A DNA stretch of 64,000 nucleotides from Inquilinus sp052078665 (GTDB lineage Bacteria > Pseudomonadota > Alphaproteobacteria > DSM-16000 > Inquilinaceae). A program made the translations under genes and the position numbers. The DNA lies in assembly GCF_052078665.1 (NCBI RefSeq), contig NZ_JBQJIK010000001.1, positions 140,072-204,071 of the forward strand. The letters are read 5' to 3'. Below are positions 57,051 through 64,000 of the stretch, piece by piece. Under the pieces are notes generated by a model. That model was not told the origin of the DNA. It worked only from the letters and a program-made list of their open reading frames with translations, and did no database searches. The number at the start of each line of letters is the position of its first letter. Positions within the stretch are counted from its first letter, which is position 1.

Positions 57051-58049
57051 TCAAGCGAGGAGTACGATTTTCCCGACATGCGCGCTCGATTCCATCAGCG
57101 CATGTGCCTCCGCCGCCTGCGCCAGCGGGAAGGTGGCGTGGATCACCGGCCTGACCCGACCGGCCTCGATCAGCGGCCAGACCTCGGCCTGCAGCGCCGC
57201 GGCGATGGCGCCCTTCTCGGCGATGCTGCGCGGCCGCAGGGTCGACCCGGTCAGGGTCAGCCGCTTGGCCATCACCTTCTGCAGATCGATCTCGACCTTC
57301 GAGCCCTTGAGGAAGGCGATGCTCACCTGCCGGCCGTCCATCGCCAGCGCGTCGATGTTGCGGGCGACATAGTCGCCGCCGACCATGTCGAGGATCAGGT
57401 CGACGCCGCGGCCGCCGGTCTTCTCCTTGACCACGGCCAGGAAGTCCTGCTCGCGGTAGTCGATCGCGACATCGGCGCCCAGGTCGCGGCAGGCGCGGCA
57501 CTTCTCGGCGCTGCCGGCGGTGGCGAAGACGATGGCGCCCCAGGCCTTGGCCAGCTGGATCGCGGTGGTGCCGATGCCGCTCGACCCGCCATGCACCAGG
57601 AAGCGCTCGCCGGTCTGCAAGCGGCCGCGCTCGAACACATTGGTCCAGACGGTGAACAGGGTCTCGGGCAGGCCCGCCGCCTCGGCCGCGGACAGGCCCT
57701 TCGGGATCGGCAGGCATTGCGGCGCCGGGGCGACGCAGAACTCGGCATAGCCGCCGCCGGAGACCAGGGCGCAGACCGGGTCGCCGACGCTCCAGCCCGT
57801 CACCTCCGGGCCGAGGGCGGCGACGGTGCCGGCGACCTCCAGCCCCGGCAGCGGGCTGGCGCCCGGCGGCGGGTTGTACATCCCCTTGCGCTGCAGCACG
57901 TCGGGCCGGTTCACCCCGGCCGCCGCCACCTTGATCAGGATCTCGCCGGCCCCGGGGGCCGGCACCGGCAGGGTCGCCGGCTGCAGCACCTCGGGCCCGC
58001 CGGGGGCCTGGATCACGATCGCGGTCATGGTCTCGGGAATGCTGGTCAT
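57051..58049 (-). CDS. NAD(P)H-quinone oxidoreductase (MDR superfamily)
   Basis: 332 aa. Medium-chain reductase fold without zinc ligands: GVNRPDVLQRKGMYNPPPGASPLPGLEVAGTV (in parts), then the cofactor loop GSSGIGTTAIQLAKAWGA. This is the PIG3/quinone reductase type. It reduces quinones or enones with NAD(P)H. Divergent from the DUF1192 gene. The start has no clear RBS; an ATG at 58028 is possible. Confidence 0.9.
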   Translation of the reverse strand: MTSIPETMTAIVIQAPGGPEVLQPATLPVPAPGAGEILIKVAAAGVNRPDVLQRKGMYNPPPGASPLPGLEVAGTVAALGPEVTGWSVGDPVCALVSGGGYAEFCVAPAPQCLPIPKGLSAAEAAGLPETLFTVWTNVFERGRLQTGERFLVHGGSSGIGTTAIQLAKAWGAIVFATAGSAEKCRACRDLGADVAIDYREQDFLAVVKEKTGGRGVDLILDMVGGDYVARNIDALAMDGRQVSIAFLKGSKVEIDLQKVMAKRLTLTGSTLRPRSIAEKGAIAAALQAEVWPLIEAGRVRPVIHATFPLAQAAEAHALMESSAHVGKIVLLA

Positions 58050-58241
58050 CGGCTCACGCTTCCGTCTCGGGAATGGGCGGATGATGACCGAATTGTCACT
58101 CGGCCGTCATCCGGGCGTCGGATGGAGCGGCCTAAGGTCGCCCGTCGACAGTGTAGGCGCTCCGGCACGTTTGCGCTCCGGGCTTGCCGATCCTCGCGCC
58201 GACCGCGAGGATTGTCCATCCGCTGCCGAAGGAGATGGCCG

Positions 58242-58424
58242 ATGGATCCGGAAGACCTCGAACCGCGCCAGCGCAAGGTGCCGCCGAAGCCGCTGGACGG
58301 GCTTTCGGTCGCCGAGCTCGAGGCGTATGTCGCCGAGCTGGAGGCCGAGATCGCCCGCGCCCGCGGCGTGATCGCCGGCAAGCAGAGCCACAAATCGGTC
58401 GCGGATGCGCTGTTCAAGCGCTGA
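58242..58424 (+). CDS. DUF1192 family protein
   Basis: 60 aa, aaggag upstream. LDGLSVAELEAYVAELEAEI ARARGVIAGKQSHKSVADALF pattern (in parts) matches DUF1192, a small alphaproteobacterial family with a helix and a short tail. Function unknown. Located between the quinone reductase and 3-hydroxybutyrate dehydrogenase genes, 45 bp before the latter. Confidence 0.87.
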   Translation: MDPEDLEPRQRKVPPKPLDGLSVAELEAYVAELEAEIARARGVIAGKQSHKSVADALFKR

Positions 58425-58469
58425 GGCGCCCTCGAAGACCCCCATCCCGTCATCGTAAGGAACGGACCC

Positions 58470-59252
58470 ATGTTGAAGGGCAAGGTTGCGATCGTCACCG
58501 GATCGACCAGCGGCATCGGCCTCGGCATCGCCAAGGTGCTGACCGGCCAGGGCGCCGACATCGTGCTGAACGGATTCGGCGACGCCGGCGAGATCGAGGC
58601 GATCCGCAGCGGCATCGAGCGCGAGCACGGGGGGTGCGCGGTCTATGACGGCGCCGACATGTCGAAGGGCGACGCGGTGCGCGGCCTGGTCGCCGCCACG
58701 GTCGAAAAGCTAGGCCGGGTCGACATCCTGGTGAACAACGCCGGCATCCAGTTCACCGCGCCAGTGGAGGAGTTCCCGGCCGAGAAGTGGGACGCCATCC
58801 TGGCGATCAACCTGTCGGCCGCGTTCCACGGCATCGCCGCGGCGGTGCCGGTCATGAAGAGCCAAGGCTGGGGCCGCATCGTCAACATCGCCTCGGCCCA
58901 TGGCCTGGTCGCCTCGGCCCACAAGGCGGCCTATGTCGCGGCCAAGCACGGGCTGATCGGGCTGACCAAAGTGGTGGGGCTGGAGACGGCCGGCACCGGC
59001 GTCACCTGCAACGCCGTCTGCCCCGGCTGGGTCCGCACCCCGCTGGTGGAGAAGCAGATCAGCGCGATCGCGGCGGAGAAGGGCATCAGCCAGGAGGCCG
59101 CGGCGAAGGAGCTTCTGGGCGAGAAGCAGCCGTCGATGACCTTCGTGACGCCGGAGCAGCTGGGCGGCACCGTCGCCTTCCTGTGCTCGGACGCGGCCGA
59201 GCAGATCACCGGCACCAGCGTGTCGGTCGACGGCGGCTGGACCGCGCAGTAG
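58470..59252 (+). CDS. bdhA: 3-hydroxybutyrate dehydrogenase
   Basis: 260 aa, classical SDR. TGSTSGIGLGIAK cofactor loop, NNAGIQ, catalytic Ser in IASAHGLVAS and Tyr-x-x-x-Lys in AAYVAAKHG. GLETAGTGVTCNAVCPGWVRTPLVEKQI matches the 3-hydroxybutyrate subgroup. It interconverts 3-hydroxybutyrate and acetoacetate, which fits with adc nearby. gtaaggaac lies before the ATG. Confidence 0.93.
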   Translation: MLKGKVAIVTGSTSGIGLGIAKVLTGQGADIVLNGFGDAGEIEAIRSGIEREHGGCAVYDGADMSKGDAVRGLVAATVEKLGRVDILVNNAGIQFTAPVEEFPAEKWDAILAINLSAAFHGIAAAVPVMKSQGWGRIVNIASAHGLVASAHKAAYVAAKHGLIGLTKVVGLETAGTGVTCNAVCPGWVRTPLVEKQISAIAAEKGISQEAAAKELLGEKQPSMTFVTPEQLGGTVAFLCSDAAEQITGTSVSVDGGWTAQ

Positions 59253-59288
59253 CCGGCGGTTTCCCGGGACGGGGGATCGCCCATACCC

Positions 59289-59317
59289 CTTGAACCCGGA
59301 ATTCATCCTCCCCAGAT
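59289..59317 (+). promoter_or_regulatory. Sigma-32 (RpoH)-type promoter of hsp20
   Basis: cttgaa at 59289-59294, a 15-bp spacer, and ccccagat at 59310-59317 match the heat-shock consensus CTTGAA/CCCCATnT well. It lies about 97 bp before the hsp20 ATG. Confidence 0.7.
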
Positions 59318-59321
59318 CGAG

Positions 59322-59413
59322 GACGTGGCGGCGCCCAGTCGGGGCCGCCACGTCGCAACCCCGCGGCGCGACCATCGGTGCGCCGCCCAGGTATCGCTCA
59401 CTGGAGGATATCC
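59322..59413 (+). promoter_or_regulatory. Structured hsp20 5' UTR, possible ROSE-like RNA thermometer
   Basis: Two perfect stems: gacgtggcggc/gccgccacgtc (59322-59332 and 59344-59354) and gcggcgc/gcgccgc (59363-59369 and 59380-59386). The last segment ggtatcgctcactggaggatatcc can pair (ggtatc/gatatcc with a bulge), leaving the ggagg in or near the loop. ROSE elements precede many alphaproteobacterial hsp20 genes. Identity not proven. Confidence 0.45.
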
Positions 59414-59875
59414 ATGCGTACGCTCGACCTTTCCCCGCTGTTCCGCTCGACCATCGGCATCGACCGCATGTCGCGGCTGCTCGATTCCGCGCTGCAGTCC
59501 GACACCGCGGCGCCGTCCTACCCGCCCTACAACATCGAGAAGACCGGCGAGGACGCCTACCGCATCACCATGGCGGTGGCGGGCTTCGGCGAGGACGACC
59601 TCGAGGTCGTGACCTCCGAGAACACCCTGACCATCCGCGCCAAGACGACCTCCGACGAGGAGGAGAAGAGCCGGGTCTTCCTGCATCGCGGCATTGCCGG
59701 CCGGGCCTTCGAGCGGCGTTTCCAGCTCGCCGACTACATCAAGGTCGGCGGCGCGACGCTGGTGAACGGCCTGCTCAACATCGAGCTGGTCCGCGAGGTG
59801 CCGGAGGCGCAGAAGCCCCGCACCGTGAAGATCGCCGTCGGCCAGGGCGAGGCGCCGAAGCAGATCGCCGCCTGA
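59414..59875 (+). CDS. Small heat-shock protein Hsp20
   Basis: 153 aa. Alpha-crystallin domain: PPYNIEKTGEDAYRITMAVAGFGEDDLEV, ENTLTIRAK, FLHRGIAGRAFERRFQLADYI, and a C-terminal LLNIELVREVPEAQKP. It resembles IbpA-type class A Hsp20. It holds unfolded proteins in soluble form during heat stress. The upstream region has a sigma-32-like promoter and a structured leader. Confidence 0.93.
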   Translation: MRTLDLSPLFRSTIGIDRMSRLLDSALQSDTAAPSYPPYNIEKTGEDAYRITMAVAGFGEDDLEVVTSENTLTIRAKTTSDEEEKSRVFLHRGIAGRAFERRFQLADYIKVGGATLVNGLLNIELVREVPEAQKPRTVKIAVGQGEAPKQIAA

Positions 59876-59901
59876 CGGGTCCGGCCTGATGGCTTCGGAA
59901 C

Positions 59902-59928
59902 GGGGCGCTACCGCAACGGTAGCGCCCC
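59902..59928 (+). terminator. Hairpin after hsp20
   Basis: 12-bp perfect stem ggggcgctaccg/cggtagcgcccc with a 3-nt loop, then ttctccc. It lies 26 bp after the hsp20 stop. Confidence 0.8.
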
Positions 59929-59954
59929 TTCTCCCGAGTGGAGAGACAAAAAAA

Positions 59955-59984
59955 GAGGACCGCTTTCTGCGGCCCTCGTTTTTT
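59955..59984. terminator. Bidirectional terminator between hsp20 and prpE
   Basis: gaggaccgc/gcggccctc stem (one mismatch) flanked by seven A on the left and six T on the right, so it can terminate on both strands. Confidence 0.8.
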
Positions 59985-60209
59985 GAAGCCTCGCCTGCTC
60001 AACTCGAGCATTGCGCGACGATAAGAGCCAATTTGCCGCGGCGTCAAGAACTCGTTTGGGTCAGAAAAACCCTTTGTTTTGAAGGGTTTTCAGTTGTTCG
60101 CCGGGTTCTTGCGGCCGGGGCTGACTCACAAGAGCGATAAATGATCTTAAAAATGTAATATTTATGGGGGGTTGCCGCCTGGGGCTTAGACCGGGTGGCA
60201 GCGGGAACG
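59985..60209. other. AT-rich intergenic region downstream of prpE
   Basis: No gene is seen here. There is an additional 9-bp inverted repeat (aaaaccctt/aagggtttt at 60066-60074 and 60082-60090) flanked by A and T stretches that could act as another terminator for the leftward prpE gene, and a very AT-rich stretch (gatcttaaaaatgtaatattta) at about 60143-60164. Confidence 0.5.
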
Positions 60210-62105
60210 TTACCCGCGGTCATAGCCCGATCGCCGAAGCGTCACGCGGATTTCATCGAGAATCGTCGGATCGTCGATCGTCGCCGGCACGGCGAAGGGG
60301 AGCGAATCGGCGATTCGGGCCATGGTGCCGCGCAGGATCTTGCCCGACCGGGTCTTCGGCAGGCGGTCGACGATCATCGCCGTCTTGAACGCGGCGACCG
60401 GGCCGATGCCGTCGCGCACCCGCTGCACCGCCTCGGCCAGGATCGTCTCGTGCGGCCGCGCCACTCCCGCCTTCAGCACCAGGAAGCCCAGCGGCACCTG
60501 GCCCTTGAGGTCGTCCGCCACGCCGATCACCGCGCATTCGGCGACGTCGGGATGGCCGGCCAGCACCTCCTCGATCTGCCCGGTCGACAGGCGGTGGCCG
60601 GCGACATTGATGACATCGTCCACCCGGCTCATGACGAAGACATAGCCGTCCGCGTCGACCAGCCCGGCATCGCCGGTCTTGTAGAAGCCCGGGTACTCCT
60701 CGAGATAGGCACTGTGGAAGCGCGCATCGGCCCGCCACAGCGTCGGCGCGGCGCCGGGCGGCATCGGCAGCCGGCAGGCCAGCGCCCCGATCTCGCCGCG
60801 CGGCATCTCGCGCCCATCCGCCCCCAGCGCGCGCACGTCCCAGCCCGGCATGGGCTTGGTCGGCGAGCCCGGCTTGACCGGCATCGGCTCCAGCCCCAGC
60901 GGGTTGGCGCAGATCGGCCAGCCGGTCTCGGTCTGCCACCAATGGTCGATCACCGGCACGTTCAACAGCTGCTCGGCCCAGCACAGCGTGGCGGGGTCGC
61001 AGCGCTCCCCGGCCAGGAACAGGGCACGGAAGGTCGACAGGTCGCGGCCGGCCAGCAGGCGGCCCTCCGGATCCTCGCGCTTGATGGCGCGGAAGGCGGT
61101 CGGCGCGGTGAACAGCACCGACACGCCATGCTGCTCGACCACCCGCCAATAGGCCCCGGCGTCGGGCGTGCCGACCGGCTTGCCCTCGTACATCACGCTG
61201 GTGCAGCCGGCCAGCAGCGGCCCGTAGACGATGTAGGAATGGCCGACCACCCAGCCGACATCCGACGCGGTCCACATCACCTCGCCGGGCTTGAGGCCGT
61301 AGATCGCGGGCATGCTCCAGGCCAGGGCCACGGCATGGCCGCCCTGGTCGCGGACGATGCCCTTGGGCTGGCCGGTGGTGCCCGAGGTGTAGAGGATATA
61401 GAGCGGATCGGTCGCCGCCACCGGCACGCAGGCCGCCGGCTCGGCCGCGGCCTCCAGCTCGGCCCAGTCGTGGTCGCGGCCCGGCGTCATCGCCGCCTCG
61501 CATTGCGGCCGCTGCAGCACCACCGTCGCGGGCACCTTGTGCCTGGCCAGGCCGAGGGCGGCGTCGAGCAGGGGCTTGTAGGCGATGATGCGGCTGACCT
61601 CGATGCCGCAGGAGGCGGAGACGACCAGTTTCGGCTCGCAATCGTCGATCCGCGCCGCCAGCTCCGGCGCCGCGAAGCCGCCGAACACCACGGAATGCAC
61701 CGCGCCCAGCCGGGCGCAGGCCAGCATGGCGATCGCCGCCTCCGGCACCATCGGCATGTAGATCACCACCCGGTCGCCGGCGCCGACGCCGAGGCCGCGC
61801 ATCGCCCCGGCGAAGCGGGCGACCCGGTCGGTCAGCTCGGCATAGGTGAAGCGCCGCACCGTCCCTGTGACCGGGCTGTCATGGATCAGCGCCAGCCGGT
61901 CGCCATGGCCGGCGGCGACGTGGCGGTCGAGCGCGTTGTGGCAGGTGTTCAGCCGGCCGCCGGCGAACCAGCGGAAGAAGGGGGCGTTGCCGTCGTCCAG
62001 CACCCGGTCCCAGCGCCGGTCCCAGTCGATCGCGGCGGCGGCCTCGCCCCAGAATCCCTCCGGGTCGTCGAGCGCGCGGCGACAGGCCTCGGCATAGGCT
62101 CCCAT
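60210..62105 (-). CDS. prpE: Propionyl-CoA (acetyl-CoA-type) synthetase
   Basis: 631 aa, gggagg upstream. ACS N-terminus WGEAAAAIDWDRRWDRVLDD, ATP loop YTSGTTGQPKG, adenylate motif WWQTETGWP and the acetylatable Lys589 in PKTRSGKILRG. Length and N-terminus fit propionyl-CoA synthetase rather than acetyl-CoA synthetase. Activity may be controlled by lysine acylation, which CobB (1.1-1.8 kb) could reverse. Divergent from the acyl-CoA ligase. Confidence 0.9.
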   Translation of the reverse strand: MGAYAEACRRALDDPEGFWGEAAAAIDWDRRWDRVLDDGNAPFFRWFAGGRLNTCHNALDRHVAAGHGDRLALIHDSPVTGTVRRFTYAELTDRVARFAGAMRGLGVGAGDRVVIYMPMVPEAAIAMLACARLGAVHSVVFGGFAAPELAARIDDCEPKLVVSASCGIEVSRIIAYKPLLDAALGLARHKVPATVVLQRPQCEAAMTPGRDHDWAELEAAAEPAACVPVAATDPLYILYTSGTTGQPKGIVRDQGGHAVALAWSMPAIYGLKPGEVMWTASDVGWVVGHSYIVYGPLLAGCTSVMYEGKPVGTPDAGAYWRVVEQHGVSVLFTAPTAFRAIKREDPEGRLLAGRDLSTFRALFLAGERCDPATLCWAEQLLNVPVIDHWWQTETGWPICANPLGLEPMPVKPGSPTKPMPGWDVRALGADGREMPRGEIGALACRLPMPPGAAPTLWRADARFHSAYLEEYPGFYKTGDAGLVDADGYVFVMSRVDDVINVAGHRLSTGQIEEVLAGHPDVAECAVIGVADDLKGQVPLGFLVLKAGVARPHETILAEAVQRVRDGIGPVAAFKTAMIVDRLPKTRSGKILRGTMARIADSLPFAVPATIDDPTILDEIRVTLRRSGYDRG

Positions 62106-62281
62106 GGCGTCCTCCCGGAACTCTTTGGCCCGAGCCTAGCGCCGTAGGGCCTTCGCGGCGAGGGGCTGCGCCTTCGGTGTCGCGTTCCGGCCACCGCCGG
62201 ACGCGGCCGGCGGAGCCCGATCCCGGCATTCCGCCCGAGGCTGGGCAATGCCACAATGTCTCCGCACCAGGGGGCCAGCCG

Positions 62282-63901
62282 ATGCCGCACGCTTACGACA
62301 CCGATCTCGATCGCAACCCGGCCAATCACGTGCCGCTGACGCCGATCTCCTTCCTCGGCCGCGCCGCCCTGGCCCATCCGGACCGGATCGCCGTGGTCTA
62401 TGGCGAGGTGAAGCGGAGCTGGCGCGAGACGGCGGAACGCTGCCGCCGCCTGGCCTCGGCCCTGTCGCGCCGCGGCATCGGCAAGAACGACACCGTGGCG
62501 GTGATGGCGCCGAACATCCCGGAGGCGTTCGAGGCGACCTATGGCGTGCCGATGGCCGGCGCGGTGCTGTGCGCCCTCAACACCCGGCTGGACGCCGGGG
62601 CGATCGCCTTCCAGCTGCACCACTCCGAGACCCGGATCCTGCTGGCCGACCGCGAATACGCCGCGGTGGTGCGGAGCGCGCTGGCGCAGCTCGAGGCGCC
62701 GCCGTTGGTGGTCGACATCGTCGACCCGGCGGTGGCGGGCGAGCCGGTCGGCGGCCTGACCTATGAGGAGTTTCTGGCCGAGGGCGACCCGGCCTATCCA
62801 GGCGTGATGCCCGGCGACGAATGGGACGCCGTCGCGCTCAACTACACTTCGGGCACCACCGGCGACCCGAAGGGCGTGGTGACGCATCACCGCGGCGCCT
62901 ATCTCAACGCCATCGGCAACGTCGTCACCTGGGCCCTGCCACACCATCCGGTCTATCTCTGGACCCTGCCGATGTTCCACTGCAACGGCTGGTGCTTCCC
63001 CTGGACCATCACGGCGCTGGCCGGCACCCATGTCTGCCTGCGCCGGGTGGCGGCCCGCGACATCTACGCCGCGATCGCCGACCACGGCGTCACCCATCTC
63101 TGCGGCGCGCCGATCGTCATGAGCATGCTGCTGAACGCCCCGGCCGGGGAGCGGCGCGACGTCCCGCAGGCGGTGCAGATGATGACCGCAGCCTCGCCGC
63201 CGCCCGCCACGGTGCTGGAGGGCATGGCCCGGCTCGGCCTCAAGGTCACCCATGTCTACGGCCTGACCGAGGTCTACGGCCCGGCCGTGGTCTGCGACTG
63301 GAAGCCGGAATGGGACGCGCTGCCGGCGGGCGAGCAGGCGCGGCTGAAGTCGCGCCAGGGCCTGCCCTATGTGGTGCAGGAGGGGTTGATGGTGGCCGAT
63401 CCCGACAGCCTGGCCCCGGTGCCGGCCGACGGCGAGACCCTGGGCGAGGTGTTCATGCGCGGCAACATCACCATGAAGGGATACCTCAAGAATCCCTCGG
63501 CCACCGCCAAGGCCTTCGCCGGCGGCTGGTTCCACACCGGCGATCTCGGCGTCATGCACCCCGACGGCTATATCGAGCTGAAGGACCGGTCGAAGGACAT
63601 CATCATCTCCGGCGGCGAGAACATCTCGACCATCGAGGTCGAGGGCGTGCTGTACCGCCACCCGGCGGTGCTGGAGGCGGCGGTGGTGGCGCGGCCGGAC
63701 GAGAAATGGGGCGAGACCCCCTGCGCCTTCGTCACGCTGCGGCCGGGCGCCGAGGCGACGCCGGAGGAGATCATCGCCTTCAGCCGCCAGCACCTGGCGG
63801 GTTTCAAATGCCCGAAGACGGTGGTGTTCGGCGACCTGCCCAAGACCTCGACCGGCAAGATCCAGAAATTCGTGCTGCGGGACCGCGCGCGGGCGCTGTA
63901 G
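62282..63901 (+). CDS. AMP-dependent acyl-CoA ligase (DmdB/AlkK-like)
   Basis: 539 aa from the ATG at 62282 (ggggg upstream). ATP loop NYTSGTTGDPKG, YGLTEVYGPAVVCDW adenylate motif, GWFHTGDLGVMHPDGYIELKDRSKD hinge and C-terminal Lys in PKTSTGKIQKF. It resembles ligases acting on medium-chain acids and 3-methylmercaptopropionate; substrate not determinable here. Divergent from prpE (176 bp). Confidence 0.9.
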   Translation: MPHAYDTDLDRNPANHVPLTPISFLGRAALAHPDRIAVVYGEVKRSWRETAERCRRLASALSRRGIGKNDTVAVMAPNIPEAFEATYGVPMAGAVLCALNTRLDAGAIAFQLHHSETRILLADREYAAVVRSALAQLEAPPLVVDIVDPAVAGEPVGGLTYEEFLAEGDPAYPGVMPGDEWDAVALNYTSGTTGDPKGVVTHHRGAYLNAIGNVVTWALPHHPVYLWTLPMFHCNGWCFPWTITALAGTHVCLRRVAARDIYAAIADHGVTHLCGAPIVMSMLLNAPAGERRDVPQAVQMMTAASPPPATVLEGMARLGLKVTHVYGLTEVYGPAVVCDWKPEWDALPAGEQARLKSRQGLPYVVQEGLMVADPDSLAPVPADGETLGEVFMRGNITMKGYLKNPSATAKAFAGGWFHTGDLGVMHPDGYIELKDRSKDIIISGGENISTIEVEGVLYRHPAVLEAAVVARPDEKWGETPCAFVTLRPGAEATPEEIIAFSRQHLAGFKCPKTVVFGDLPKTSTGKIQKFVLRDRARAL

Positions 63902-63936
63902 GGGCGGCGCCATATTGGATGCCGGTCAGTTTTCTT

Positions 63937-64000
63937 CTGTCATTGCCGGGCTTGACCCGGGCATCCAGAGGATCTCGACATCTTCTGGATGCCCGGGTCA
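63937..64000. repeat. Second copy of the palindromic REP-like element, cut by the window end
   Basis: tgtcattgccgggcttgacc at 63939-63958 opens the left arm, and ctggatgcccgggtca at the window end begins the right arm. Same family as the repeat at 14247-14348. Confidence 0.85.

Noticed and set aside
61949..63913. A 654-codon open frame on the minus strand opposite the acyl-CoA ligase
   Set aside because: Antisense shadow of a complete ligase gene with all adenylation motifs.

Overview
The window is chromosomal DNA of very high GC content. The protein families present (the DUF1013/TrcR cell-cycle regulator, a DUF1192 protein, two short DUF465/YdcH-like proteins, a fumC-linked RHH protein, a DUF6867-linked liv operon) point to an alphaproteobacterium, most likely a versatile soil or host-associated Rhodospirillales member. 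That placement is inferred from gene content only. No rRNA, tRNA, CRISPR array or prophage was seen.

Layout. 1-12.4 kb: a PhoX-type phosphatase (cut by the window edge), a CobB deacylase, an EcsC-like protein, an Fe(II)/2-oxoglutarate dioxygenase and several regulator/target pairs (LysR/aldo-keto reductase, TetR/VOC protein, LysR/MFS exporter, LysR/NmrA-like protein). 12.4-19 kb: a sugar-glycoside operon (GH4 glycosidase, PfkB kinase, solute-binding protein, two permeases, no ATPase) read leftward from a 22-bp perfect palindrome that it shares with a divergent GntR/HutC regulator. 19-24.8 kb: an unusual locus with a haem peroxidase, an orphan 133-aa protein, a SARP/BTAD-TPR regulator and a YcaO-domain enzyme. 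24.9-31.5 kb: a fructosamine-kinase-like gene and a complete branched-chain amino acid ABC operon. 31.7-36.4 kb: glycogen phosphorylase, an IS1111-type IS110 element next to a REP hairpin, and a membrane protein. 36.4-42 kb: a second sugar ABC importer without ATPase and a solitary YejA-like binding protein.

42-49.5 kb: fumarase with an RHH protein, a cobalt-type nitrile hydratase operon, a RidA protein, the TmpA/TmpB phosphonate pathway (converts 2-trimethylaminoethylphosphonate to glycine betaine and phosphate) with a divergent LysR, a RibD-like reductase and an orphan XRE antitoxin-like gene. 49.5-64 kb: purE-purK, a DUF465 protein, phosphofructokinase, a frameshifted barstar, a MOSC protein, a patatin/acetoacetate decarboxylase pair, TrcR, a quinone oxidoreductase, DUF1192, 3-hydroxybutyrate dehydrogenase, an Hsp20 gene with a sigma-32-like promoter, propionyl-CoA synthetase and another acyl-CoA ligase.

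The strongest candidate for an undescribed system is the haem peroxidase / 133-aa protein / SARP-TPR / YcaO locus. YcaO enzymes modify peptide backbones, and SARP-type activators bind tandem direct repeats; two tandem 11-bp repeats lie just upstream of the peroxidase gene. Further leads are a possible bridge RNA in the IS1111 element, a REP element between the binding-protein and permease genes of the sugar operon, and a possible RNA thermometer ahead of hsp20.
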